DNA of 64,000 nucleotides from Sclerotiophoma versabilis (taxonomy: Eukaryota; Ascomycota; Dothideomycetes; Pleosporales; Didymellaceae): the NCBI GenBank assembly GCA_012274445.1, contig JAAROD010000094.1, positions 248,001-312,000 on the forward strand, read 5' to 3'. A model generated the notes under the pieces. The model was given only the letters and a program-made list of their open reading frames with translations. It searched no databases and had not been told where the DNA came from. Shown here one piece after another: positions 44,611-57,400 of this stretch; position 1 is the first letter of the stretch; every line of letters starts with the position of its first letter. A program made the position numbers and the translations under genes.

Positions 44611-44895
44611 GTCGACGCGGACCAGATTCTTGTTGTGGAGAAAGGCACGATCGTCGAGAGAGGAACGCATCAGGAGTTGCTGGAGAAGAACGGGAAGTAC
44701 AACGAGCTTTGGACAAAGCAGACTGCGGGGCATTTGTCAAATGTAGGGAGTAAAGTTCCATCGAAGGCAAATTCGACGAATGGTGAGGCGGAGACAAGCA
44801 CACCGCTAATTGATGTTACGCCTGCGGAGGAGGATAGCGCGACTGCGACTGGGAGAAGTGAGGGGGATCAGGACAGAGTAGAGAGACGAAAGTGA
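42268..44895 (+). CDS. HMT1-type half ABC transporter (ABCB6/ATM-like)
   Basis: An intronless 875-aa gene. The N-terminus has several extra membrane segments (GFFFLGATAFSLCIL, GVLIAAALILVSYI, FVLGCIRAAISLVLL) before the usual six-helix ABC domain, an architecture found in Schizosaccharomyces Hmt1 and animal ABCB6. A soluble linker (LLPKPTNG and KDKDKELKEQQ) joins them. The nucleotide-binding domain has Walker A GETGGGKST near residue 616, the Q-loop VPQDPVLFNQT, signature LSGGQLQRIAIAR, Walker B IVLLDEATS and the H-loop AHRLST. The transporter should dimerise in the vacuolar or another membrane. Hmt1 moves phytochelatins or glutathione-metal complexes; the substrate here is inferred from the family. 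Confidence 0.92.
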
Positions 44896-45902
44896 AATTT
44901 TCTCACCGGGATAGGTATATTAATTCAACGGGAACGGAGGAAATTGCTACGATATCTGGAGGATACCGGCAAGAGCCACATGGCTCATACGTTAATAGAC
45001 CGCAGCTCATCTGCTCCGATCACAAACTGTATCTTGCAACCCTAACGCTGTAGAATTTTGTTGTCAATGACGGGACGTGTTATACCCTCAAGCATTCAAA
45101 ATCCTGACAGCCTCATGCCAAGTCAGGCGCGGTGCTGCCAAGCTTCCCGGACAGACGGAGACGGGGTGAAGGGGAAAAACCGTAGTTCAGGTTCGCTAGT
45201 GCAGATCACCACCAAACCAACACCAGATCTCCCAACAGTAGTTCCATCTATATGCGAGATGCCAGATCACGATCAAGTTCAACGGATGCCTGCTACATGG
45301 CCCTTACTAGTACGCGTAGTACCTCGAGGAAGCACAAACCGAACATCTCACTCTGAGTCTTGCGCGCAGAATCCCGTGACAGCGCTGATAAGACAGGAGC
45401 CCGTCTGCGCCAAGTTCGTCCGCGGACGAGTTTGGCATCCTTGACTGTGCTCCGACACGATGGTGCATGCGGGCGCGGGCGCAGGCACAGCCTGACGCGG
45501 GGCAACAATGCTACCGACCGTACGCACGGACTAGATGGACTAGGTGGAGTGGGTGGACTACGTGGACGGGCCAGCTCTTCCCGGGCGCGGCATGCCACTT
45601 CGCATCATCGAAGAAACGAGAGGCGTCGGGAGCTATGTTAGAAGCGCTTGGGTCGTCGCGCGAGGCTTGCTTCCACGTCTCTTCATTGTCGACGCGGCTT
45701 CCCTTTCTTCTCGAGACGTCTTGTGAGATTGTGTTTGGTGGCGAGATTTCGCGTTCTTTGTGTTTCGACGTCTTGACGCTTCGAAGCTACGCACTACCGG
45801 TGTACGCAGCTACACTACGCATCACGCACGACGCACGACGCAGCTAGGTACTGTGTACGCAGTCTCGAGCCAATCCAACGCGTCACTTTGTCACTCACCA
45901 CC
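44896..45902. other. Intergenic region upstream of the P450 gene
   Basis: 1 kb. Reading frames at 45058-45444 and 45467-45847 are open but unlike any family and overlap other frames. Short GCACGAC direct repeats lie near 45827-45841. No gene supported. Confidence 0.55.
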
Positions 45903-47777
45903 ATGACTATCCCCAAGCGCGCACTGCTGCTCTCGTCGTGCGCACTCGCCTTCTTCAGCAAGAAGTATGCGCCCGACAGCCCCTTCACACAGGCGGGCTA
46001 TGTCAAGACCGTCCTTGCGCTCTTCGCGGTGCAGTACTTCGCCCGCGCTTTCTACCGTATCCTGGTCTACCCGTTCTTCCTGAGCCCATTGAGACGACTG
46101 CCTCAACCACCTGTACGTCGCTTCGGTTTTCTCTTCGCACCCCGTTCGACGTCTCAAGCACTTCCGCTTGCTGTGTTATCTCAGTATCATACTTACTTCG
46201 AAAACAGAACGGCCACCCCATTCTCGGCCACTTCCCGCGCATCTTTCGCGATCCCTCCGGGGAGCCGCAGCGCGACTGGATTGATAATGTACCTAACGAT
46301 GGCGTGCTGTACTACCGCTGGCTATTCAATGAGAGTCGTGTGCTTGTGACGAGTCCGAAGGCGCTAGGCGAGGTTCTGGTCCAGAGGAATTACGAGTTTG
46401 TCAAGCCTGAGAGGATCAGGAATGGGTTGGGGAGGTTGTTGGGTGTGGGAATCCTGCTGGCGGAGGGGGATGAGCACAAGGTATGTACTAATCTTCTATC
46501 CAAGAGATTGAGATGGTGTGAGGATTTGAGGCGCTAGAAATGTTGAACGTGCGAGGGATGAGGGGAAACGAGGAGTTGTGGTGTCGGAAGAGCAAACAAG
46601 ATTTTTAAACGGAGCGTAGACTGACAAATTGCAGCGCCAGAGGAAGCTGTTGATGCCGGCTTTTGCGTTCCGACATGTCAAGGACTTGTACCCGATCTTC
46701 TGGGGAAAGAGTCAGGAGATGAACGATCGTATCCTCAAGACGACAGACCGAGCTCCAGATGGTTCGGTGGTGATTGAAGTCCGTGATTGGGCTTCTCGCG
46801 CGACCCTCGATATCATCGGTTCAGCAGGTATGGGCAAAGACTTTGACTCGTTGATGAACCCCGAGAACGAGCTTTTCCAAACCTACAAGAAGATCTTTTC
46901 TAGCAACCGCGGCGCTCAGGTCATCCAGCTTCTGCTCGGCCTGCTGCCTCATTGGGTCGCTGTCAACCTTCCCCTAAAGCGCAACGATGAAATTGGTCAA
47001 GCGATCGGTACTATCAAGAAGGTGTCTCGCGAGCTCATAGCCACGAAACGCGCTCAAATCCAACGCGGTGAGAAGCCATCTCACGACATCTTGTCCGTGG
47101 CTATGGAATCTGGTGGCTTCACCGATGAAGACCTCGTAAATCAGCTCATGACATTCCTTGCTGCCGGCCACGAAACGACTGCAAGCGCCATGTCCTGGGC
47201 CATATACTGCTTGTGCAAACACCCGGAAACCCAACGCCGCCTGCGCGAAGAACTGCGGTCGCAACTCCCCGCGGTCCTGGACTCCAGCACCCAAATCTCT
47301 AGCACCGACATCGACCGCCTTCCCTACCTCAACGCCGTTCTCAACGAAACAATGCGCATCTTTCCCCCAGTCCCACTGACTATGCGCGAAACCGCAAACG
47401 ATACTACGATCTGCGGCGCCTTCGTCCCGCGCGGTACCACCATCGTCATCTGCCCCTGGGCCATCAACACGTCCGCACATCTCTGGGGTCCCGACGCGCG
47501 AACTTTCAACCCAGACCGCTGGCTGGGCAACCACGCCAACACAGGCGGCGCGGAGAGTAACTACGCAATCACGACGTTTTTGCACGGCCCGAGGAGTTGC
47601 ATTGGGAAGGAGTTTGCAAAGGCCGAGTTTGCGTGCTTGGTAGCCAGTCTGGTGGGCAGGTTTGAGGTCGAGTTCGAGGAGGGCGAGTGGGAGTTGAAGA
47701 TCCAGGGCGGTATCACGGCGAGGCCGAAGGGGGGTTTGCGGGTCAGGCTGAGGGAGGTCGGGGAGGAGAAGGCGTGA
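45903..47777 (+). CDS. Cytochrome P450 monooxygenase
   Basis: Three exons: 45903-46112, 46208-46480 and 46635-47777, encoding 541 aa. The start is MTIPKRALLLSSCALAFFSKK; a membrane anchor (VKTVLALFAVQYFARAF) lies near the N-terminus, as in ER P450s. Joins restore LPQPPNGHPILGHFPRIF and EGDEHKRQRKLLMPAFAF. The oxygen-binding I-helix is AGHETT, the ExxR is ETMR, and the heme loop is FLHGPRSCIGKEFAKAE with the cysteine ligand. The pattern (GHFPRIF, RKLLMPAF, FNPDRW) is CYP4/CYP5-like among fungal P450s. The substrate cannot be told. No other secondary-metabolite genes flank it, so it looks like a stand-alone catabolic or detoxifying enzyme. Confidence 0.93.
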
Positions 47778-50700
47778 GAAGCTTAGTTGTAAGTGACTCT
47801 TGCGTGTTTGACTAAGGACTTTAGTGGTCATGACACGTAACTGATCGACTTCGTCAAAGGGGCGTACGTGCGGCTGAGCATTTGCTGGAGGTGTTGATGT
47901 TCTCGTCTTCGGTTGCTAGAATACGCTCATCGCGCCCATTGCCACTGTTTGCCATGAGCTAGCCCACAACAACAAATGCCCCATCTTCGAACAACTCTTT
48001 CTACATGTTATTATTCCAGATTCGCCCTTTGGGCCCATTTCTTTTCGCCAGCGTTCAAATAGGCTCATCACACTGTGGCTCTGAAGGGACATGTTTGTGG
48101 TCGATATGGGACGCGGCAACAGAAATACGGCTTACAACAAGCCCGGCATACACGTCTACACGGAACTAGATGGTTATAGCATCACTGTTCGTCAGCAGTA
48201 GTAGGGCTCAATAGGCTTTCCGAGGATCTTTAAGAAGGCTTTCACGAGTGTCCAACAGAATGTAGAAATAACTCCGCAACGATACTGGCTCATTGGCCAG
48301 CTACAACTACATGGCCCCAGCTTGTTGGCCAATCAATACGGCCAGTAGTCGTAATAGCCTACTTTTTAGTTCCTTTTCAGCAGATACTTCCCTATCTAAG
48401 TGATGATTAGATAAAACCAACCTGTCTTATCGAGATCTTTGCTGGGTGGAATACGTTACTACCGCAGTATCACGACTGCTAGGGTGTCTGCAGTACTGCT
48501 TCGCTGCTGCTCATACTTTCACTAACTTACTGATCGTCCTGCTTACCTAAGCCTTGGTACGATACGGGTATCGTCCGTACTACGATACGCACTATTGGAC
48601 ACGCGCTGACTATACAGAGCCGGGAGGAAGTTGTGGCCCACTACAAACTCAAATCTGACAACTGTGAACCTCGAAAGAATGTTTGCGCGGGTTATATCTA
48701 CTTCTTCCATGCCCTTCTGAAACCAGCAGCAGATTACTGTTACTAAGAATGGCCAGTACTTGAATCACGAGGATTTCCTAAACGCTTGGTGTGATTACAA
48801 CTGGTAGATTCTTCATGCTGGCTTACGAGCGTCTCGCGGGTGAGAAGATCTCCACTATAGCTTGGTGAGCCGATGGTGTCGGTTAACTTCTTGACTTTGG
48901 ACGTCTACACAAAAGCTACCGAGTTCCTCGATGAAACGTGTGATCGGAATGAAATCGGAGGAGGCCGAGCGGTTTAATAAGATCATGACACTTGAAATGC
49001 AGAACAGGATTGTGTGCATGAATTGCGTGTGATCTTATACTCTTTAAGATCAGATATCGCTCAACTTTGGTAGTGCAGTGTGCAGATAAATAGAGCTACG
49101 TTCGCGGTGATCATAGAGTAACAGGGTGTATGTCCAATGCTTTTGAATGCTGCTAATCAACATTGATTTACATTCAGTCTACTAATGTTGACAACCTGTA
49201 CGTGATGATTGTAAGCTTAGTCACGTGAGCGTTCCGAGTTCCGCTCTAGGATGATAGTGTATTATATTATTTGGGGTGCTTATATGGACATTATGCTACC
49301 TGTATGTACTGGTATGGGATGTCCTTCGCTCAATGGTGATGATGAAAGGCTAAAAAGAGCAACAAATTATGCTGAGTCAGCAGAGCTCGGACTTGAACCA
49401 GATATTCGACGCGTTCGCGACGTCTGTCAACGCGTCCCAGCGCGAGGCTGATATCTAGGTCAGAGCGCTTTGACATAGCTTTTTACCATGTGAAAACGAG
49501 CTTCCTCGTCGTCTATCAACGTCTCGCCTGCGGACAATTTATCACCAGAACCCACCCACTGTACAACCTTCAATTGAGGCAGTCGCATGCCAACATGTTG
49601 ACAGGGGCTGACAATTCCAAGGTAGCTCTCCAGGATTAATGCTGCTGACATCACAGGCTCGAAGAGCTTCATTTCCACAGGTTCGCTGCATTACACATCG
49701 AAGCAATCTTTCCCACGAGGTTGTCTCAGAGATAGCGAGCAAAACGAGTCGAACACATGGACCGCTTTTCTTCAGACATTTGCTCTTGCGGCTGTTTGAA
49801 ACCTCGTTGGCAATCTTCCGAAGCTCTTATATCTGCAGGTGCGATTGTGCATTGGCGCTTGGCCCGACGTTACAGAATATCTTCTAGTATTCGCATACCG
49901 GACAAGAAAGCAGCCATAGCAGACGTTCTGCATCAAGCGCTCACCGCTTAATACTTGGAAGAAGTTCTGTCGAAAGGAGAAGGCGCCATGATCATATTTC
50001 GGGGCGTGCTGCGCTGTTCAACACTGTCGGACTGGGATAATTGCCTTTCTCGCTTAAAGAGGACGACACTAAAGACGCACGCTGCTGCACGTCTGAGCAA
50101 TCTAAGCGGACTCGCTTCCGACCTGAATGCCCAACGGCTTCGAAAGAAACGCTGCAGGTTTAATTACACTGCGTGGAAGGGGTGCGCTTGGTTCATGGCA
50201 GCAGCCTGATGATGAGACCCACTAAGCGCTCACTTTCGCGCCGACCGGATATCAAAATGTCTCAAATGGCACGGGCGTCTACATAACGTCACCTTCCATG
50301 GGTTTTCCGTCGAACTTCTACCCCACCATCGCCCCTAGGACAAAGTGCTAGTCCAGCATAGCGCGTCGGTCCTATTGCAACTGAGCCGACTGACACCGCT
50401 CATTGATACAGAGTGCTGCGCGGCGCGCCTTTCCGAATTGCTGCAAGTCAGCTCGGAAAGTGGCTTAATTGTTCTCCGCTTGTATCCTTCAGACAAAGTT
50501 GTTCCATGACACGTATCGAGATGGTTGTTCTGCGAGCGCCAACTGTGGAGCTCTTCGGGAGCACAAGGAGCTGTACACATGCACCTTCACTCTTGAGTCC
50601 AGGCTCCTGGGACCGAGCAGCTGATGCAGACGTCGGGGTCACCGTGGGGCAGGTAGCACTGCAGCAAAACAAAGAAGTGTTGCTCCAAGCAGGAAGGCCC

Positions 50701-53533
50701 TTCGGCGCTTTGATGGAATTTCTACCTCCATATGACACCTCGCACCCGTACCCCTCAACTTGCGTCATAGGACGGAACAGCGGGCTTGTCAAGTATTCAT
50801 GCCTTTGTTCTTTATACAGCGGTCCCGCTTGAAAACCAGCCCCTCAAGTACCGGAGTGTCTGCAGATGGCAATCCCGCTTTCTATGAGAAGCACATGGGA
50901 AAGGAGTCGCCGTCGCAAAGCAGTCTCCAGATGGAGCACCTCGAACAAACGAGCGAAGTGAGCCGTTATCACCAGTTCGTTTATTCTCACCGACCATAAA
51001 AGGGTAAGCCTGTTGTCAGCCCGACGTTGATCCAAGTCACGACCGATTCAGGATGGTCCGCTCTGCTACTGCCTTGCATATGCAACTAGATGATAGGTGC
51101 ATACTCACAGCCTTCTATCGTCGAGCCAAAGCTATCAGCTCCTTGCACATGCTGAAGAAGGGGACAGTCAGAGATTTCAGCCTGGAACCCCGCCTCGCCC
51201 TGCTTGCCTCGTCCTTTGGGTGAAATAATAGGCACTGTAGCTCCGGCGAACTGCCCATCCGCATTACCACAGTGAACAACAGCTTATGTGTGCTACTATC
51301 AATCTCGCCTTACACTACTCCATGGGCGGGTATCGTTGCCGAATTGTTGCCTCAAATCCTCCCAGAACCTCAGTTCTCGGCGTACATGTAGCATACGTCA
51401 ATCTATCTAGCCAACCATTTCACTTCTCACCGCGGGGACATGCACATAGCCAGGCCAGGCCGACGTCGACCCACCTCACAAGCCGTAACCCACCAATCCA
51501 ACAGCTCCTCCATACCCACCACTCACAGTGCAAGGTCCGGCGACCGCGTTCCCGACCCACACACGCACAGCTTAGGCTCGTCCACTGATCAAAATTGCGT
51601 GCGACCATGCTCCCTTACCCTCCGCAGTCTATGCGCGAGCATCGCACCCAGCGCAAACTTCTCGTCATGTGAGTTGGTAGCGATGCGGACTGCCTTGTAG
51701 CAAATTTCAACGTCAGGGCATAATGAGTACTACAGCTGATGGCTCAAGGGCGAGCCCACGACCACTTTTGGGACCAAGTTTGCTGTTAACATGACGACAG
51801 AGAGCACGAGGAGGTCATTAAGACGCAACAAGGCAAAAATCAGCATGAAATCGATTGGTCGATGTGCTATTTGCATGGTTGGTAGATGGCCGCATGAAGG
51901 CCGCAGTTCTGGTGTTTGTTATGATGGTTGGTGTGGCTCTGTGCACGACGCGAGACCGCTTTCAGACGACATCAACAGCACCTCACTCCCAGCATCTCAT
52001 GCTGCAGGCTTTCAAGACGACAACCTCAATGGCTCCAATGCGCGGCGCCAAAAAGACGAGCAGAGATGCAATCTCAAATAACTGCTGGAAAGTCATTGGT
52101 TTACTCGTATGGAGATGTTTCTTGTTCGGTTATTATGACAGTTCCCAGGGCTGGGGAAGATGCATCGACTTGCCACCATATTGGCAATCTTGGATGCCAT
52201 TGGCACATACTTCGTCCAGACTCAAGTTCTGGCATAATTACCGGTGAAAGTGGCCCAGCAGTAGACTGATCTTGCCTAAGTGTGACGCGTTTCCTGCGGG
52301 CTGTGGATACGCGGTTTCCTCGCAAAAACCACGGTAACGAGTGCGGGAGCAAATACGGATTGATTCGTAACACCCATGACTGATGGCGAGGTGAAGGTTC
52401 GGGACATGCTCTCCTCATCGATCAACCAAACCGCGCTCGCCACGTCAGAGGATCTCCGATGGGGCATGATTTGGCCGGTTCTAGTGTCTGTCCGGGGTCC
52501 AGATGATTGATTCGACATGCAATGACGGGCTAGGTTCCGCATAAACTTCACGCCATCTTGTTATCTAAGAGAAGCATGCCTGTCAGCGTGCATGCCTAGC
52601 AAGTCAACAATAGGCCGGACGCGGGAAGACCGAGCCGTTGAGTGGAGAGACTGATCAGCTGAATGAAAGGGGGCCGACGGTGCAATGCAACATGCATGCG
52701 GTCATTGCTAGCGTGTCTTGCGAGTGGAGGTATAGAATGACCGGATGTGATATCCAGGACCGGCCGCTGCAGCATAGGCAGATAAGGTGACTGGCCAACA
52801 GTGCCTTGAGCTCGTGCTTGGAGGGTTGGCAAATTTCGTGTCAGCTAAGACTAATGGCTTGACTGCTCAGTGGAGGCGAGGGTCGATCGAGGGCCATCGG
52901 TGGATGGATATCATTCTACACACAAGGATTAGCGGCACTGAGTGCGAAAGACTAGGGTCAACCCTAAGAGACCGCAAATGGGGAAATGCCGGAACACGAA
53001 CCAACAAGGGGGTTCGAAGACTGAGCAGATGCAGGAGAAAAGCCTGAAAACAATCCGCATACAGAGAGTGACCAATGGCTCAGAGACCGCTCGCTGGGAT
53101 TTCGTGCTTGGTGTACGTGGGAAAAAAACTGCAGCCTGAACTTAGTCCGGAAAACAGTTCGCTTTCAGGACGTTGAAATCCGCCTGCAAAGTAATAGCAA
53201 TTGGCCAATGATATGTTCGCTCGTTAGAGCCTGTGGCCCGGTCCATCGCTCAGCATGGTTTTTGTGGCACGTGACCGTATCTCGCTTCACGAATACCCGC
53301 CTTACTACACATTCAATGGTTCGAACCACACGTATACAGACCATTCGAACTCAAAGACGGACGCCGTCTGATACACAAGGACAGGGAAGTTGAGGGATTT
53401 TCGCTTTCACTGGACCAGAACGCGCGATTCTTGGAGCCACAATGCGGTGATCCCTTAGCAGATGTGATATCTTTCTGCAGCTGGAAACGCCGGCACGGCC
53501 TAGGGTATCATTGCAGCCCGTCTCCGCAGTGCT
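47778..53533. other. Gene-poor region with fragmentary, decayed reading frames
   Basis: 5.8 kb with no intact recognisable gene. Base composition is more AT-rich than in the gene-dense parts, and frames are short and often broken. A minus frame at 49672-49460 (about 70 aa, containing VVQWVGSGDKLSAGETL and ending KSYVKAL) and the broken plus frame at 49757-50209 have coding-like composition. No transposase, reverse transcriptase or tRNA gene was recognised. It may hold old transposon or pseudogene remains. Confidence 0.5.
49757..50209 (+). pseudogene. Possible gene remnant with one in-frame TAA
   Basis: One frame runs for about 150 codons with a single stop in the middle (TAA at 49949-49951, between HQALTA and YLEEVLSKGEGAM). 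The sequence on both sides has protein-like composition. A change of CAA to TAA would explain the break. The family is unknown and the frame may be open by chance. Confidence 0.25.
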
Positions 53534-53941
53534 TTAGCGGCAGAATGAGCGGTATCCATTGATCGTGGCAATATCGTTGGTCGCAGCCAGGTGGGGTACC
53601 ACCATGTTCTGCGAAAGGATAGGCCATGCTATCATTCTCTGGTTTGACAGCGGCAAAGGCCCGTAACGAAGTGCGTGGACGACTGGGCGAGAATCTCCGT
53701 TCGAGAGCATAAATAGCGGCGTAGTCTCCCTGAGAATAGACTCATCAAGCTCACAGTCAATCAGACTTCCAGTCAAAGACAGACATCTCTGAACATCTTC
53801 CATCTCTTGATACTCCAACATCCTTGTGCCTGCTCTTTCTCCTACACCTTGCCGAAGGCTCCTACAATAGACCTTCTCCCATCCAACCATCTTGTGTATG
53901 TTGCCGATAGTCAAGTTGGTTATGGCCCCTGAGCTGACCAT
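53534..53941 (-). CDS. Hypothetical protein, 135 aa
   Basis: A single frame from ATG at 53941, with balanced composition and motifs MLEYQEMEDVQRCLSLTGS and RPVVHALRYGPLPLS. There is no signal peptide, membrane segment or known domain. It lies 145 bp from the divergent Cys-rich gene at 54087. It could be the C-terminal exon of a larger gene or a chance frame. Confidence 0.35.
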   Translation of the reverse strand: MVSSGAITNLTIGNIHKMVGWEKVYCRSLRQGVGERAGTRMLEYQEMEDVQRCLSLTGSLIDCELDESILRETTPLFMLSNGDSRPVVHALRYGPLPLSNQRMIAWPILSQNMVVPHLAATNDIATINGYRSFCR

Positions 53942-54086
53942 CTAGCAACCCAACGGTCCAACCATTGAGACCGATTGTCTGAACGACGAGACACTAGGTA
54001 ATTTGACAAGCATTGTCAACCAAACATCCGAAGGACAAGGCTAACAATGCGTAAGCTCGAAACTTTCCAACTCTTTCACCTGAAAC

Positions 54087-54425
54087 ATGTGCTTCTACGA
54101 CCAACATCGATTTGGATGCGGCGACTGGAAGTGGGGTCACTTCCGCCAGCACTGTGCCAAGGAGTACCGAATCGGTGAAACGTGTGGCATGAAGCTCATC
54201 ATGCAGACGATTCCCACAGGGACCAAGTGTAAGCTCTGCGAGAAGATCGACACCAAGATGCGCCGCCGGGCCGCCGAGGTCGAACGTGTCAATCGCTGGC
54301 AGCGTGATGGCAACAAATTCCGTGCCTCGATCGACAAATCGTTGGAGATGATTCGAGGACTGGACTACGAAATCTATGAGCTCGGCTGCGAGCGCAACCG
54401 TAGATTGCAACAAGTTGGACATTGA
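54087..54425 (+). CDS. Small Cys/His protein of a fungal hypothetical family
   Basis: An intronless 112-aa gene. The N-terminal half has FGCGDWKWGHFRQHC, GETCGMKL and CKLCEKIDTKMRRR, with six cysteines and nearby His, suggesting a small metal- or disulfide-dependent unit. The C-terminal half is a basic and acidic helix (RASIDKSLEMIRGLDYEIYEL). I recall similar short proteins in many Pezizomycotina, with no known function. It is the only clearly gene-like frame in the 12-kb gene-poor block. Confidence 0.65.
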   Translation: MCFYDQHRFGCGDWKWGHFRQHCAKEYRIGETCGMKLIMQTIPTGTKCKLCEKIDTKMRRRAAEVERVNRWQRDGNKFRASIDKSLEMIRGLDYEIYELGCERNRRLQQVGH

Positions 54426-57400
54426 GCTGGTGGCGATCGAAGCGTGGCGTTTAAAGTTTCATGTACAACCTGGAGTTGTTTCTTTTTCGGATTGAGTCCA
54501 TTCATTTCTGGCGTCTGGGTTTGGTTCGACACAGCGAAAATTGACACCTGGCTGGTGGAAAGTGAGGAGGATCTTGCCGGGCGGTACCTCTTACATTCGC
54601 TTCTTTCAGTAGCTCCACTTCATATTTCAATGATGAATGAATTGCTTCGAAACTGCATGATTGGTTGCATTCTTGCAACTGGAGATGGTAGCCGCTGTGA
54701 CATTGATGGGGGCCGAGGCTGTCCAATCCGTGAACGTCGCGTAGCCGCAAATAGAGAAAAGAGTGGTCGTGCACGGCCCAGCGGGTAAGGCACGGCGTCC
54801 CGCTTTCAATACTTCGAGGTTCAGCCGCCGCCGTACGTGAGAATATAATTGTTGACAGTAGGAATGGCAACGGCTGCTACGGGTTGACGGACTTGGAGGG
54901 TCGATGAGGTGTAGTTGTGACGCGCGAGGGGTAATTTTCTGGTTCGCAGACGCACGTGATAACGCTAGCCCTTTTTGTCAGTTCTTGCATCACTCGCCGA
55001 GGAAACACCATTGGCCTGTGCTCCTAGCCTTCTCAATGCCTCAACGCAGTCGACACCCTCCCGCTCGACACCGTATGCGTACCTGCATCTGCATTGCCCC
55101 ATGGATCCACCAGTATACTAGACTCGACTTTCGATGCTCAGCGAAATTTCCTACAGTGTTCGCAAGCGCCTTGTAGCTCCAGGTTGCTCTCTCCGAAATC
55201 TGCATCCGTATGGAGAGGGTTGAGTTCCTTATCGCAGAGGTCCTGGAACGCTCACAAGGCCTTTGGCATCAAGGTAGGGCTTCGTTTGTGTTGTTTAGTA
55301 TCGTAGCGCGTGTTTTCGTTGTAGAATGTTGTGTTCCCTATGTCGCATTGTACTTCTCGCAAAACTTGCATGTTCTTCTGTCTGTCGGACGTGAAAGGCA
55401 GCGGACCTGGCAGTTTGTCTGGGATTGAGCAGAACGTCATTTCGATTTCCTGGTTCTGTATCAACGTCGAACAACTCTTACCCCACGTGGCGGTCTCTGA
55501 GTGGCCTAAAATGCGACCGATCACCCACGAAGAATTCTCCGGCGCCCTGCTCCGATACCATGCCAGTGGATATTGAGTTATCCAAGGGACTCAGTGCTGA
55601 GAAAATTTTCAAGCATCACCTGCCTTATGTGCTGCTAAGGAGGGGAGATGTCAGGAGCTGCAAGAGACGGATATTGAGTGTGAGGGCGAAATGGAGATCT
55701 TGAAGCTTCCAAATACTGTCCTGGCTCCACGGCGAGTAGAGCTGGCGCTTATCATTCACAGCTTCTCGAGACTTGTACCACCATCTCACTGAGCGAGACG
55801 AGGCATTTTCAAGGCTTGTAGGCATGTTAGAGGCTGTGATCCAATGAAGAGCTGGGATGTATCGTCAGCAGGGCAGGGTTTCTAACAAAGCAATCCACGG
55901 CAGGTATCCTCAATGCTGCCAACTGGATGTATTGGGCAGCAGCCAGCAGTCCTGTGCATACCTGGTACGAATCTCAAGCAGATTGTGGACCAATCAGCGA
56001 CTCAAAAACCACATCTTGGTTTCTTGTGCGAACAAGTTCCTTCCCATCGTTTCTTGGTCAATACAAGCGAAAAGAAAGCACAGTTCCTGCAGCCGCAGGC
56101 TTCAAGATACAAGCAATCCATCTTTACCAATCGTACCGAACGCCGTTGTTGTTCGAGCTTTCTCCCGCGTGAACGACCTTTACCCGTTTAGGATCATCAT
56201 GATTCTCATAGCGCTCTCGTACATTGTTCGCCTATTGGAACGGACGCAACGCATCTTTCGTGCCAATGAGAGATCAGAACGGGGGTTTGCAATGATTCTT
56301 TCGCTTGGCTACTACCACTTGCGGCATTTCAAGACGTTGCCGTGTCTTCACCGGACGCCTTAGGAGACCAATGTCTGTGGGTAGGCTTCAATGCTTCAAT
56401 TCAAGGACCAACCCGCAGATTGAATGCTCGTATTAGCCGCGTATGCGTTTCAGTCAACTGTTGTCGAACATCGGTTGATGTTGTAAGACGTCAATCGTGG
56501 TACAGCGTCGACAAGGGTCACCAGCCAATGAGAGTGCACAAGTCCATTCTCCACCCGCGGGGAAGCCGCCGACAACACTCAACGAAACAATGCGAGACAT
56601 CCGATCGCCAGCTAATATATATTAAGCGCTAAGGCTCGCTCAGGTGTTCCTGACTCTAGGTTATGTTGCGTAAGTCAAACCACTCCAAAAGCCATAAGCC
56701 ATCGAACTATCTTCCAAGATCGGTATCGCGCAACAAATGATTAGGCCTGCACGATTCATCAGACTTCTCAGTTCTAGACCCGGGGCACATCATGACAAGA
56801 GAACAGACTTCCCTGCTGTATCCTGATTCCTATAGAATGATTCCTCACGAAGAGATTGGTGAACGCGCTGCCTTTATATGTCATTGAGGTTGAAACTACT
56901 GCTGAGATAAAACCCAGTTGCTTTCCCTCAGTCCCAGTAAAGGTCAATTGTCACTGTCCTTTTCCAGAAAATCTGGTGGCTTACCTAGCAGCACCGACGA
57001 CCGGACCTGATCTTATCGCCGCTACATGTTCCATTCAGACTTTCGAAGCGCCAACTTGTCTCCATGCAGAAAAAAAAACTTGGTCTGTAACGGCCCCTGT
57101 CCGTATCAGCATCGATTTCGTAATAGTCATGCTGCAATTACTAGCCGGCGTGGATGAGACGTACAGTCGTTGATCCGCTTGGCATAAACCCACAACTGAT
57201 CCTCATTACGGTCTATCGCAGTACATATATGCGACTACCTGGAAGTCGGTCTTCTTGTCTTGATATGTCCTCAGTTGTTCAAGCATAAGAAAAGCTCCGA
57301 CGCTTGCGCGTATCGTTGGCAGGATGTCGTATATCTGTGTCATGGAAACCGGGCGACAGATGTGAAAATACAATTAGCATAGTAGCTGCAAGCTACCATT

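Noticed and set aside
48955..48985. GGCCGAGCGGTTTAA, like the A-box of tRNA-Leu or tRNA-Ser
   Set aside because: No B-box (GGTTCGAATCC) follows at the right distance and no acceptor stem can be formed by eye.
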